A DNA stretch of 47,344 nt from Gammaproteobacteria bacterium (GTDB lineage: Bacteria; Pseudomonadota; Gammaproteobacteria; Burkholderiales; Burkholderiaceae_B), in the NCBI GenBank assembly GCA_018812945.1, contig JAHJCM010000170.1, positions 1 through 47,344 of the forward strand. The letters run 5' to 3'. Below the pieces are notes generated by a model that had not been told where the DNA came from, searched no databases, and saw only the letters and a list, made by a program, of their open reading frames with translations. The first letter of the stretch is position 1. Each line of letters begins with the position of its first letter. Position numbers and translations under genes: made by a program. Shown in pieces: positions 24,171-35,272 of the stretch.

Positions 24171-26905
24171 ACGCCTCGCAAATGATCCGCTTACAGCTCA
24201 ACGGACAAACTGTTGAAGCCCTGCCCGGTGAGACCCTTCTGCAGCTTGCCCAGCGCGAGGGCATCGACGTACCTCACCTTTGTTACAAGGCCGGCCTTGA
24301 GGCTGCGGGTAACTGCCGCGCCTGCGTGGTCGAAGTGGAGGGCGAGCGCACCCTGGCCGCCTCGTGTTACAGGCAGGCCGCGGCAGGCATGGTGGTGCAC
24401 ACCGACTCCACCAAGGCCATTGCCGCGCAAAAAATGGTGCTGGAACTGTTGCTGGCTGACATGCCCAGGCAAGTGAACCCAAACAAGTTGAAGGCCGACA
24501 ATGAATTAACCCACTGGTGCCAGCAAATGGGCATTCAAAGCACCCGGTTTGAGGCACGAGCATCCGTGTCCGCCGACCTGTCGCACCCTGCAATTGCAGT
24601 GAACATGGACCATTGCATTCAGTGCACCCGCTGCGTACGCGCCTGCCGCGAGGTGCAAGTGAACGATGTCATTGGCCTGGCTTTTCGCGGTGAACATGCC
24701 ACCGTTGTGTTCGATCAAGGTGACGCTTTGGCCCACTCCACCTGCGTGGCCTGTGGCGAATGCGTGCAAGCCTGCCCCACCGGTGCGCTGAGCCCGGCCA
24801 AAGCTGCGGCACACCAGCCCGCGGATAAGACAGTGGATTCTGTATGCCCTTATTGCGGTGTCGGCTGTCAGCTCACCTACCACGTGAAGGGCAATACCAT
24901 TTTGCACGTCGAAGGTCGCAAGGGACCCGCCAATGAAGGCCGCCTGTGCGTCAAGGGGCGCTATGGCTTTGACTATGTTCACCACGAACAACGTCTCACC
25001 CAACCGCTTATTCGCCGTGAAGGTGTTGCCAAGAATCCGGTCAACCTACTGAATCCTGAAGAGGTGAACCATGCGTTTCGCACCGCCACCTGGGACGAAG
25101 CACTGGCCTTGATTGCTGATCGGTTCAAGCAGATAAAAACAACCCATGGCGGCCACGCACTGGCTGGGTTTGGCTCCGCCAAATGCAGCAACGAGGAAGC
25201 CTATCTGTTTCAAAAACTGGTTCGCACCGGTTTTGGTACCAACAATGTTGACCACTGCACCCGCCTGTGTCACGCCTCGTCGGTGGCCGCATTGCTGGAG
25301 GGTATTGGGTCGGGAGCCGTGTCCAACCCGGTGATGGATGTAAACCAGGCCGAAGTGATCTTCGTAATTGGTGCCAACCCCACAGTGAATCATCCTGTGG
25401 GCGCCACCTGGATTAAAAATGCGGTTAAAAACGGCGCCAAACTGATTGTGGCCGACCCCAGGCGTTCAGACCTGGCACGGCACGCCACCCATTTTTTACA
25501 GTTCAAGGCCGACAGTGACGTGGCACTGCTCAATGCCTTGTTGCACGTCATCATCGAAGAAAACCTGATTGATCGGGAATTCATCAAACAACGTACCGAA
25601 GGCTTTGATGACCTGAAGGCGAATGTCAGCGCCTGCACACCCGAGGCCATGTCATCCATCTGTGGCATTTCACCGGCTGAATTGCGTGCAGTGGCCCGCC
25701 TGTATGCAACATCCAGTGCATCCATCATTTTGTGGGGCATGGGCATTTCACAGCACACCCACGGCACGGACAATGCACGCTGCCTGATATCACTGGCACT
25801 GATCACCGGGCAAATCGGTCGACCTGGCACGGGCCTTCACCCCTTGCGCGGCCAAAACAATGTGCAGGGTGCATCAGACGCCGGGCTGATCCCCATGATG
25901 TACCCGGACTACCAACAGGTGTGCAATCCCGAAACACAACAACGATTCGAAGCCCTTTGGAATACGCCACTTTCCAACACCCCCGGGCTCACCGTGGTCG
26001 AGACCATGCAAGCGATTCTCGCTGGTGAGGTAAAAGGCATGTACATACTCGGTGAAAACCCGGCCATGTCTGACCCCGATTTAAACCATGCCCGAAAGGC
26101 ACTGGCCGCACTCGATTTTCTGGTGGTGCAAGACATCTTCCTGACCGAAACGGCAAGCCTTGCCGATGTTGTTTTACCCGCCAGCGCCTTTCCTGAGAAA
26201 ACCGGCACTTTCACCAATACCGATCGCCTGGTTCAACTTGGGCAACAAGCCATCGACCCGCCCGGTCAAGCACGGCAAGACCTTTGGATTATTCAAAGTA
26301 TTGCTCAAACCATGGGGCTGGACTGGCATTACAACAGTGTGGAAGAAGTATTTGATGAAATGCGCCGCGCCATGCACAGCATTGAGGGCATCACCTGGCA
26401 ACGCCTGCAACGCGAGCACGCTTTGGTTTACCCCTGCGCCCATGAAGGAGACATTGGCCAGGCCGTGGTGTTTACCGAGCACTTCCCGACACCCAATGGA
26501 AAGGCTCGCCTGGTGCCAGCCCGATACCGTGGGGCTGCTGAAACACCTGATTCCGAGTTTCCCTTTGTATTGATTACCGGACGACAACTGGAACACTGGC
26601 ACACTGGCAGCATGACCCGTCGCGCCAGCGTTCTGGATGCCATTGAACCCGAACCCACCGCACTGCTTCATCCCGAAGATTTAAAAGCCTTAAACATTAA
26701 GGCTGGCAACACCATTTGGCTTCAATCCCGCCGCGGTGAGGTAGAACTGTTTGCACGCGCCGACACGGGCACACCACCGGGCCATGTGTTTGTGCCTTTT
26801 TGTTATGCCGAGGCGGCAATCAACAAACGAACCCACGCAGCACTTGACCCCGACGGAAAAATTCCCGAGTTCAAGTACTGCGCTATTGCGGTGCACAAAA
26901 AATAG
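24167..26905 (+). CDS. fdhA: NAD-dependent formate dehydrogenase alpha subunit (Mo/W)
   Basis: This catalytic subunit oxidises formate to CO2. In 912 residues it has an N-terminal [2Fe-2S] ferredoxin-like domain (VPHLCYKAG...GNCRAC), a NuoG-like His-Cys cluster region, two [4Fe-4S] sites (CIQCTRCVRAC and CVACGECVQACPTGAL), a further [4Fe-4S] site (CPYCGVGCQLTYH), and the molybdopterin oxidoreductase core. The likely metal ligand is C368 in DHCTRLCHASSV, so the enzyme uses cysteine rather than selenocysteine. The C-terminal dinucleotide-binding domain includes TGRQLEHWHTGSMTRR. The ATG at 24167 overlaps the fdhB stop (ATGA), so the ORF start at 24110 is rejected. No fdhD or maturation gene is nearby. 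Whether Mo or W is used cannot be read from the sequence. Confidence 0.92.
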   Translation: MNASQMIRLQLNGQTVEALPGETLLQLAQREGIDVPHLCYKAGLEAAGNCRACVVEVEGERTLAASCYRQAAAGMVVHTDSTKAIAAQKMVLELLLADMPRQVNPNKLKADNELTHWCQQMGIQSTRFEARASVSADLSHPAIAVNMDHCIQCTRCVRACREVQVNDVIGLAFRGEHATVVFDQGDALAHSTCVACGECVQACPTGALSPAKAAAHQPADKTVDSVCPYCGVGCQLTYHVKGNTILHVEGRKGPANEGRLCVKGRYGFDYVHHEQRLTQPLIRREGVAKNPVNLLNPEEVNHAFRTATWDEALALIADRFKQIKTTHGGHALAGFGSAKCSNEEAYLFQKLVRTGFGTNNVDHCTRLCHASSVAALLEGIGSGAVSNPVMDVNQAEVIFVIGANPTVNHPVGATWIKNAVKNGAKLIVADPRRSDLARHATHFLQFKADSDVALLNALLHVIIEENLIDREFIKQRTEGFDDLKANVSACTPEAMSSICGISPAELRAVARLYATSSASIILWGMGISQHTHGTDNARCLISLALITGQIGRPGTGLHPLRGQNNVQGASDAGLIPMMYPDYQQVCNPETQQRFEALWNTPLSNTPGLTVVETMQAILAGEVKGMYILGENPAMSDPDLNHARKALAALDFLVVQDIFLTETASLADVVLPASAFPEKTGTFTNTDRLVQLGQQAIDPPGQARQDLWIIQSIAQTMGLDWHYNSVEEVFDEMRRAMHSIEGITWQRLQREHALVYPCAHEGDIGQAVVFTEHFPTPNGKARLVPARYRGAAETPDSEFPFVLITGRQLEHWHTGSMTRRASVLDAIEPEPTALLHPEDLKALNIKAGNTIWLQSRRGEVELFARADTGTPPGHVFVPFCYAEAAINKRTHAALDPDGKIPEFKYCAIAVHKK

Positions 26906-27026
26906 GGGAAACCCTGATTTTGTCAAACTTTAATGAATAAAGTGACACACAACGAGTGATACCTATTTGCCCGCTTTTGGACAAATTCACAGTTTGTGAC
27001 ATGTTTAGGGTCAAAGAAAAAATGAA

Positions 27027-28928
27027 ATGCACCTGAATCGTGCGTTCTGGAGACCTGTCGTGGCCCTGCAAATTACTGTCTCACCGAACATGATCACGCC
27101 CGCGCTTGACCGTGGGATGAAGAACAATATTGCCCGCAAATCAGGCAATAAACACGTGCATGGTGACGTCTATAAACAGCGCACTGCCTGGAAAAAAATC
27201 TGTGACTTTGTGAGCTCCACGCGTGCCATTCAAGTGGTTGCCAAAGCGCATTTTGAATCCAAACAATACTCCGAAGCAGCCATTCTGCGCAAAGATTACC
27301 AAGCCACCCAAAAATCAAACGCGCTGGGCCGCGCGCTCACAGAAGACGAGTATGACGACACAGTGTGGAATTCCAGCGGTGTTCAAAACCGCTTGATGCG
27401 GGAAGACTATATTCGCTACAGCCCCAATTACTACAACAAAGAAAACGGAACCACCTCTCGCAACCTGTGGGCCCGTCGATTCTCCAAGTTAAGCCATGCC
27501 TTGCATGGCCTTTGCGAAATGAATGCCGCACCCACCGGCATGACTTACAACGTGATACGCAACACTGCTGCCCGTGGTGTTGATGAAAAAAGCACCAAGA
27601 ACAAACTTTTCATGTTTGGAATACTTGGGTTCATCGGTGTGGCCACTACCGAGTTATTGAGCGCAATACGGGGCCTCTCCAGCAACAGTGCCACTTTCCT
27701 GGGTCAGGGTATTTTGACTTTGCTCATCGCGTTCCCTGTGGCTTCTTCTGCCTTGGGGTTCTTGGGCTTTTGCGCTGGCCTGGCCAGCCAAATCGCAGTT
27801 CAAAAACACAAGCTCAACACGAAACAGAAAGAAAACCTTTCAAAAGACGTCAGCGAAAATCTTCAAAAAATACTGTCACAACTCAAATCCATCAAAGGCA
27901 AACCCGAGCTGATCCAGATCATGGCCAAAGCAATGCAAGGCAAACATCACATTCTGAAAAAAATCAAATCGAACAGTCTGGATGCTCAAGGTGTTCCCAT
28001 TATTTTGAATGCTGCACTGGCCGCAATTGACCCCGGCAAAAGCGACCTTGAAAACATGCAGGCCCTTAAAACTGCCTTAGGGCATTACATGCAGGTTGAA
28101 AAACCAGCAGGCGAATCAGCCACCCTTTGGGCACGCTACCGCTATGCCAAATCAGTCACCACCAAAGAAAGCCACTATGTTGCGCTGGCGAGCACTGTAG
28201 ACCACATGGATGTTGACAACCCGCATGCCAAAGCGATTCAAGATGCCCGTCGAAAAACGGAAGAAATTCTTGCGCCTGCCATCCACGATTTTGCCCTTAA
28301 AACACTTGCCTACCCCGCGGCATTGCTTGATCGCCTGGCCAACACCCACATAGCGCCCACCTTGCGAAAATGGGCCAGCGAGAGCTACCAAAAAGCACAA
28401 GCCAAGAAAATGAGCGACCCCAGCAGAGCAGCAAAAAACTGCTTTAAAGGCGAGTACATGGCCAAAAATATTCACCAGTACGGCCCCGTCACACGTGCCT
28501 GTATAAAAATTGCCGAAGGCATGCGTTTGTTCAACATGAACGTGGTCTTGGCATCGAATGCCAACCTGTCGCGAATATTCAACAACATGGCACTTTTTGT
28601 GAACAACGCTGTGGGTACAAGCCCTGCGTCACGTTCCATGTGCAACAGCCTGGGGCGCTTTTTCGGAGGCGCCGTGTTGGCACTTATCTTCGGTACTTTC
28701 ATTCCGATTGCCGCCGACGCCACGGGCAGCCCCTCAACCGTCAGCACCGAAGGAAATTTTCCTGTGAACTTCTCCATGACCAACATTGGTATTCTGATGT
28801 TCCTGCTGTCCACACCCACCTTGCTGGTTCAAGGCCTTGCACACGTGGCCGCACGAATAGAAGGCTGGGAAGGCAATATCAACAAAACACCCCCAGCAGG
28901 TGTTTCCGCATTCCGGTTTGCACGCTGA
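27027..28928 (+). CDS. Unrecognised four-helix membrane protein
   Basis: I do not recognise this 633-residue protein. It has no signal peptide at the N terminus; the first 185 residues are polar and rich in Lys, Arg, Asn and Tyr. Two hydrophobic segments lie at about 192-214 and 225-257, a long charged region of about 280 residues with helical, Lys-rich stretches (residues 260-500) follows, and two more hydrophobic segments lie at about 546-566 and 587-608. Two helix pairs around a large soluble domain suggest that both ends and the middle face the same side of a membrane. ATGs at 27090 and 27117 are alternative starts, and no start has a convincing ribosome binding site. The gene stands alone between fdhA and cfa. 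The Lys/Asn-rich composition differs from its neighbours and could reflect transfer. Confidence 0.7.
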   Translation: MHLNRAFWRPVVALQITVSPNMITPALDRGMKNNIARKSGNKHVHGDVYKQRTAWKKICDFVSSTRAIQVVAKAHFESKQYSEAAILRKDYQATQKSNALGRALTEDEYDDTVWNSSGVQNRLMREDYIRYSPNYYNKENGTTSRNLWARRFSKLSHALHGLCEMNAAPTGMTYNVIRNTAARGVDEKSTKNKLFMFGILGFIGVATTELLSAIRGLSSNSATFLGQGILTLLIAFPVASSALGFLGFCAGLASQIAVQKHKLNTKQKENLSKDVSENLQKILSQLKSIKGKPELIQIMAKAMQGKHHILKKIKSNSLDAQGVPIILNAALAAIDPGKSDLENMQALKTALGHYMQVEKPAGESATLWARYRYAKSVTTKESHYVALASTVDHMDVDNPHAKAIQDARRKTEEILAPAIHDFALKTLAYPAALLDRLANTHIAPTLRKWASESYQKAQAKKMSDPSRAAKNCFKGEYMAKNIHQYGPVTRACIKIAEGMRLFNMNVVLASNANLSRIFNNMALFVNNAVGTSPASRSMCNSLGRFFGGAVLALIFGTFIPIAADATGSPSTVSTEGNFPVNFSMTNIGILMFLLSTPTLLVQGLAHVAARIEGWEGNINKTPPAGVSAFRFAR

Positions 28929-28931
28929 ATT

Positions 28932-28957
28932 CTTGCCCCAACAGCTTGTTTGGCAAG
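28932..28957 (+). terminator. Possible hairpin after the unrecognised membrane protein gene
   Basis: CTTGCC...GGCAAG forms a 6 bp stem, and an inner AACA/TGTT pairing extends it across a small bulge, starting four bases after the stop codon. No T-run follows, so it would be at best a factor-assisted terminator or a 3' end protector. Confidence 0.25.
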
Positions 28958-29011
28958 CATTGGTCAAGTCTGCAATAATCGGTTTGTCGTCATAGCCACT
29001 TCACAGGTTCT

Positions 29012-30172
29012 ATGAAAACACACCCGCACGATTTGGTTGATGCCCAAAAGGTACCCAAGCCTATTGCAGGCCTGTTGCACAGCGCTGGCATACACATTAA
29101 CGGCACTGAACCCTACGACATTCAGATACTCGACGAGCGCTTATTCAACGCTGTACTCAGCCATGGTTCTATCGGCCTGGGCGAGGCCTACATGAATGGT
29201 TGGTGGACCGTGGCGCGACTCGATGAAATGATGTTTCGACTAATGCGAAACAATGCCGACGAACACACCAAAGCCTGGACCAAAATGCAATGGTTAATGC
29301 TTGCTTTGCGCGAGAAAGTCATTAATCTGCAAGCGCCCACACGCGCATTTCAAGTCGGGGAACACCATTACGACACCGGCAACGACCTGTTCGAAGCCAT
29401 GCTTGATCCGCTGATGATTTATTCATGTGGTTATTGGGAACAAGCCCGGAATCTTGAACAGGCACAGTTGCACAAACTCGACATGATTTGCCAAAAATTG
29501 CAGTTGCAGCCTGGTGAAAAATTGCTGGACATCGGTTGTGGCTGGGGTGGGTTGGCCTGGTACGCTGCAACACATTTTGACGTGCAAGTACTGGGCATTA
29601 CCGTGTCAGCCCAGCAACAACAATATGCCCGTGCACGTTGCGCCGGTTTGCCTGTGGAAATTGAATTGATTGATTACCGCGACTTGCAAGGCCAATACGA
29701 CAAAGTGGTGTCCGTGGGGATGTTTGAACATGTGGGCTTAAAAAACTACCCAGCCTATTTTGAAGCGGTGCACCGGCTTTTAAAACCCGATGGTCTTTTT
29801 TTGTTGCACACCATCGGCGGTTTTAATAAAACCGAGGCCACTGACCCCTGGATCGACAAATACATTTTTCCGAACGGAAAAATTCCATCGCCCAGCGAAA
29901 TTGCCGAACATGTTGACGGCAAACTGGTGCTGGAAGACTGGCACAACTTTGGCACGGATTACGACAAAACACTGATGGCCTGGCATGCCAATGTTGAAAA
30001 GGCTTGGCCCACACTGCAAGCCAATTACGATGAACGTTTTCACCGCATGTGGACGTATTACCTGATGACCTGCGCAGCTTATTTCCGTGCCCGCAAAGGC
30101 ATGCTGTGGCAACTGGTTTTCAGTCACCGCGAAAACTCAAAGGTTTACCGCAGTAAACGACCTAGGTTCTAA
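29012..30172 (+). CDS. cfa: Cyclopropane-fatty-acyl-phospholipid synthase
   Basis: Cfa transfers a methylene group from S-adenosylmethionine to double bonds of acyl chains in membrane phospholipids, usually on entry into stationary phase or under acid stress. The 386 residues match the usual length of about 380. An N-terminal lipid-contact domain is followed by YDTGNDLFEAMLDPLMIYSCGYW near residue 120, the SAM-binding LDIGCGWGGLAWYAA near 170, VSVGMFEHVG near 233, and the C-terminal YYLMTCAAYFRARKGMLWQ typical of the family. It has its own 83-base upstream gap, with no clear promoter hexamers. The function is well supported. Confidence 0.95.
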   Translation: MKTHPHDLVDAQKVPKPIAGLLHSAGIHINGTEPYDIQILDERLFNAVLSHGSIGLGEAYMNGWWTVARLDEMMFRLMRNNADEHTKAWTKMQWLMLALREKVINLQAPTRAFQVGEHHYDTGNDLFEAMLDPLMIYSCGYWEQARNLEQAQLHKLDMICQKLQLQPGEKLLDIGCGWGGLAWYAATHFDVQVLGITVSAQQQQYARARCAGLPVEIELIDYRDLQGQYDKVVSVGMFEHVGLKNYPAYFEAVHRLLKPDGLFLLHTIGGFNKTEATDPWIDKYIFPNGKIPSPSEIAEHVDGKLVLEDWHNFGTDYDKTLMAWHANVEKAWPTLQANYDERFHRMWTYYLMTCAAYFRARKGMLWQLVFSHRENSKVYRSKRPRF

Positions 30173-30184
30173 CCCCGTTTGATT

Positions 30185-30205
30185 TATTACACACACGTAT
30201 TAATT
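30185..30205. promoter_or_regulatory. MarR operator-like site 1
   Basis: TATTACACACACGTATTAATT matches site 2 (30229-30249) at 17 of 21 positions and lies 44 bases, about four helical turns, upstream of it. It overlaps the first bases of the -35 element of the marR promoter. MarR proteins typically bind AT-rich palindromes of this size in their own promoters. Confidence 0.6.
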
Positions 30206-30232
30206 GACGACCCCACTTAATTTCAATATATT
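30204..30232 (+). promoter_or_regulatory. Promoter of the marR-thioesterase operon
   Basis: A -35 element TTGACG (30204-30209) and a -10 element TATATT (30227-30232) are separated by 17 bases, close to the sigma-70 consensus. The -10 ends 20 bases before the marR ATG, so the 5' leader would be very short. Operator-like sites cover both hexamers. Confidence 0.7.
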
Positions 30233-30249
30233 ACGCATACGTAATAATT
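30229..30249. promoter_or_regulatory. MarR operator-like site 2
   Basis: The core ATTACG-CATA-CGTAAT is a perfect 6 bp inverted repeat inside a 21-base element similar to site 1. It overlaps the -10 element and runs to just before the marR ATG at 30253, the expected position for autorepression. Confidence 0.68.
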
Positions 30250-30252
30250 GGA

Positions 30253-30696
30253 ATGTACATGGATCGTCGCCTTTTCTTCATGCTGAACCGCGCGCGCGCT
30301 GTACTTTATCGCCACGCCGACAGTGGCGTTGAACAAGCCATTGGTGTACCGGCGGCACAAGTCAGTTTGCTGTTTGCGCTGGATAAATTTCCACAGGCTT
30401 CCATGCAAGAACTTGGCGAAGTGCTTGGTTTGAACAGCTCCGCCATGACGGGCCTGGTGCAACGCATGAAAAACGCCAAACTGATTGAACGGGTGGTTTC
30501 AAGAGAAGATGCCCGCGTAGCTCACCTGAGAATGACCAACAAAGGCAGGGACAAAATGCAGGCCGCCAAACCCTTGTTGGTCAAATTGAACAAACAACTG
30601 GTCGAAGGTTTCACCACGGAGGAAATTGACACCGTGCTGAAATTTTTGAACACCGTACACACTCGTTTCTCGCAAACCAAAGGAGACACTGAATGA
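30253..30696 (+). CDS. MarR family transcriptional regulator
   Basis: The product is a 147-residue winged-helix repressor of the MarR family, which acts as a dimer and usually releases DNA on binding a small aromatic or acyl ligand. The DNA-binding domain shows ASMQELGEVLGLNSSAMTGLVQRM near residues 48-72 and the wing VVSREDARVAHLRMTNKG near 85. Helices at both ends form the dimer interface. The gene heads a three-gene operon; the next ATG overlaps its stop (ATGA). Two operator-like palindromes over its promoter suggest that it represses itself and the two thioesterase genes. The ligand may be related to the acyl substrates of those enzymes. The ATG at 30259 is an alternative start. Confidence 0.9.
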   Translation: MYMDRRLFFMLNRARAVLYRHADSGVEQAIGVPAAQVSLLFALDKFPQASMQELGEVLGLNSSAMTGLVQRMKNAKLIERVVSREDARVAHLRMTNKGRDKMQAAKPLLVKLNKQLVEGFTTEEIDTVLKFLNTVHTRFSQTKGDTE

Positions 30697-31109
30697 ACGC
30701 CATGCGTCTGGCCCAAACACTGTCCAGCAATCCTTTTTTCCAGTTTGCCAAACTGGGCACTGTGAACAAAAACTCAGAAGAACATGTTCAACTGGGTTTT
30801 GATTCTTTTCTGAAAAATCACATTGGTACTTTGCATGCTGGCGCCTTGTTTACCGCGGCACAAGCCGATGCACAAGCAAACCTGCTGAATATCCTTGAGC
30901 AACACAACACCAAATGGAAAATTGCCGCTTACACCAGCCGAATTTCTTACAAACGACCTGCGAAAGGGCCTGTTTGGATCCACACCGCAGCACCCACAAT
31001 TGATTTCGACAACAGAGTGGCGCACACGGTGAGTACCTTGAACAACGAGGCCAACGAACCCCTGGCTGAACTTCACATTCAGTTCAGCTTGACCCAAGGA
31101 GAGCAATAA
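30693..31109 (+). CDS. Hotdog-fold thioesterase-like protein (DUF4442-like)
   Basis: This 138-residue protein has the length and pattern of a single hotdog domain, the fold of acyl-CoA thioesterases. IGTLHAGALFTAAQADAQANLL near residue 46 matches the central helix region with its conserved HAGA element, and the strands TSRISYKRPAKGPVWIHTAA and AELHIQFSLTQ follow. It resembles DUF4442/YiiD C-terminal-like proteins. The ATG overlaps the marR stop, and the next gene starts within its own stop codon (TAATG), so the three genes are tightly coupled. The substrate is unknown. Confidence 0.75.
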   Translation: MNAMRLAQTLSSNPFFQFAKLGTVNKNSEEHVQLGFDSFLKNHIGTLHAGALFTAAQADAQANLLNILEQHNTKWKIAAYTSRISYKRPAKGPVWIHTAAPTIDFDNRVAHTVSTLNNEANEPLAELHIQFSLTQGEQ

Positions 31110-31576
31110 TGCTGGACACACTGCTTACCCTGATCATGCGACCCCTGGTCAAGATGCAAATGGATGGCAAAGTACCTTTTGCCAAAGCCTGTGGCGTGCG
31201 CTTAAGCAGCATGGGCGATGGCGTGGCACGTTGTGAAATGGCACAGAAGCCCGAACTGCTAGACGACACCGGCAAGCTTGCTGACGGCGCTCTGTTTACC
31301 TTGGCCGAGACCTGCTCCGGTGCAGCCATGGCGGGTGGCTTTGCCTCGGTTATTTTGGGAGTTCGACCAGTGGCCGCCCAAGTCGAATTTGAGGTGCTGA
31401 AACCCGCACTTGGCCTGATCAATGCCCAGGCCAAGGTTGCGCAAGCCATTTCACCATTGAAGAAAACACTTCGCACCACAGGAAAAATCAATTTTCCGGT
31501 TGAAGTGGAGGTCAACGATGCGAGCGGGCACACCGTGGCCCGCATGCGTGTTACATGGAACTTGAAGAAGAATTAA
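31109..31576 (+). CDS. PaaI-type hotdog thioesterase
   Basis: The product is a 155-residue hotdog-fold protein of the PaaI-like acyl-CoA thioesterase group. The core helix region is DTGKLADGALFTLAETCSGAAMA near residue 52, followed by the strands VAAQVEFEVLKPA, LRTTGKINFPVEVEV and VARMRVTWNLKKN. It differs enough from the preceding gene product to be a distant relative rather than a recent copy, so the two may form a hetero-oligomer or act on different acyl-CoAs. It is the last gene of the marR operon and converges on gyrB across 31 bases without a clear terminator. Confidence 0.8.
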   Translation: MLDTLLTLIMRPLVKMQMDGKVPFAKACGVRLSSMGDGVARCEMAQKPELLDDTGKLADGALFTLAETCSGAAMAGGFASVILGVRPVAAQVEFEVLKPALGLINAQAKVAQAISPLKKTLRTTGKINFPVEVEVNDASGHTVARMRVTWNLKKN

Positions 31577-31607
31577 AGGGTCCGCTTAGTGCGCAGTACG
31601 CATGTGC

Positions 31608-34154
<2,547 letters not shown>

Positions 34155-34165
34155 TTATTGTCGTT

Positions 34166-35272
34166 TTAAATACGCATGGGCATGACGACATACTTGAAAT
34201 CGTCTTTGCCTGGGGTGGTCACCAGTGCACTGCTGTTTCCGTCTTGTAACGTGAACTGCACGGTTTCCGACTTGAGGTTGTTCAACACATCCAACAGGTA
34301 GTTTACGTTAAAACCCACGTCAATCTCGGGACCTTGGTACTCGACTTCCATTTCATCCCGGGCTTCTTCCTGATCGGAGTTGTTGGCCACAATAGTCAAA
34401 CCATTGGCACCCAGCACCCAGCGAATACCGCGGAATTTGTCACTGGTCAAAATTGAAGCGCGTTGCAATGAGTGCAACAAGGCGTCGCGGGAAATAACCA
34501 CGTGGTGCTGATGGGTTTTCGGAATCACGCGTTGATAATCGGGGAACTTGCCTTCCACCAACTTGGTGATCAGGGTGATATCCGAGAAGGTGAATTTGGC
34601 CTGGTTGCTCGCCAAATCAATCGTTACAGTGTCATCGGTGTCATTTAACAAACGCGACAGCTCAAGCACGGTTTTACGCGGAATAATCACCTCATGCTTG
34701 GCGGTGCCACCTTGACCAGGTGCATCGGCATAAGCCAGGCGGTGTCCATCGGTGGCCACAGCGCGAACACAGGCACTTTCAATCACCAACAAAACACCGT
34801 TCAGGTAATAACGCAGGTCTTGTTGAGCCATGGAAAAGTGAACCATGCCCAACAGATTCTTGAGCATCTTTTGCGGCAAACTGATTTGTGTCACCCATTC
34901 TTTGGGTTCCTGCACCAGCGGGAAATCTTCTGCAGGCAGTGTTTGCAGTGCAAAGCGGCTTTTTTTGGCTTGCACCGACATCTTCTTGCCGTCCAGTTTC
35001 ACCATCACATCTGAATCTTCAGGCAGCGATCTCAAAATATCCAGGAATTTTCTAGCAGCCACAGTGGTTGCGGTGTCTTCACCACCCGCACCCACTTCTG
35101 CACTGGTTTGTATCTGCATTTCAATGTCTGAAGACAGCAATGTCAGCAGGCCGCCCTGTTTTTTCAGCAGAATGTTGGCCAACACCGGCAAGGTGTTTCG
35201 ACGTTCCACGATGTTGCTGACAATTTGCAGTTTTCGAACCAATGCATCGCGTGAGCTATGAATTAATTCCAT
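34166..35272 (-). CDS. dnaN: DNA polymerase III beta subunit (sliding clamp)
   Basis: DnaN forms the ring-shaped dimer that holds DNA polymerase III and other factors on DNA. The 368 residues contain the three repeated clamp domains. The start region LVRKLQIVSNIVERRNTLPVLANILL and the C-terminal end FKYVVMPMRI, which contributes to the partner-binding pocket, are typical. An AAGGA ribosome binding site precedes the ATG at 35272. The oriC region with its DnaA boxes lies between this gene and dnaA, and gyrB follows 32 bases downstream. Confidence 0.98.
   Translation of the reverse strand: MELIHSSRDALVRKLQIVSNIVERRNTLPVLANILLKKQGGLLTLLSSDIEMQIQTSAEVGAGGEDTATTVAARKFLDILRSLPEDSDVMVKLDGKKMSVQAKKSRFALQTLPAEDFPLVQEPKEWVTQISLPQKMLKNLLGMVHFSMAQQDLRYYLNGVLLVIESACVRAVATDGHRLAYADAPGQGGTAKHEVIIPRKTVLELSRLLNDTDDTVTIDLASNQAKFTFSDITLITKLVEGKFPDYQRVIPKTHQHHVVISRDALLHSLQRASILTSDKFRGIRWVLGANGLTIVANNSDQEEARDEMEVEYQGPEIDVGFNVNYLLDVLNNLKSETVQFTLQDGNSSALVTTPGKDDFKYVVMPMRI

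Noticed and set aside
26893-26918. Terminator after fdhA (AGGG-GAAA-CCCT then GATTTTG)
   Set aside because: The stem is only four base pairs and the T-run is short, so it would not be stable.
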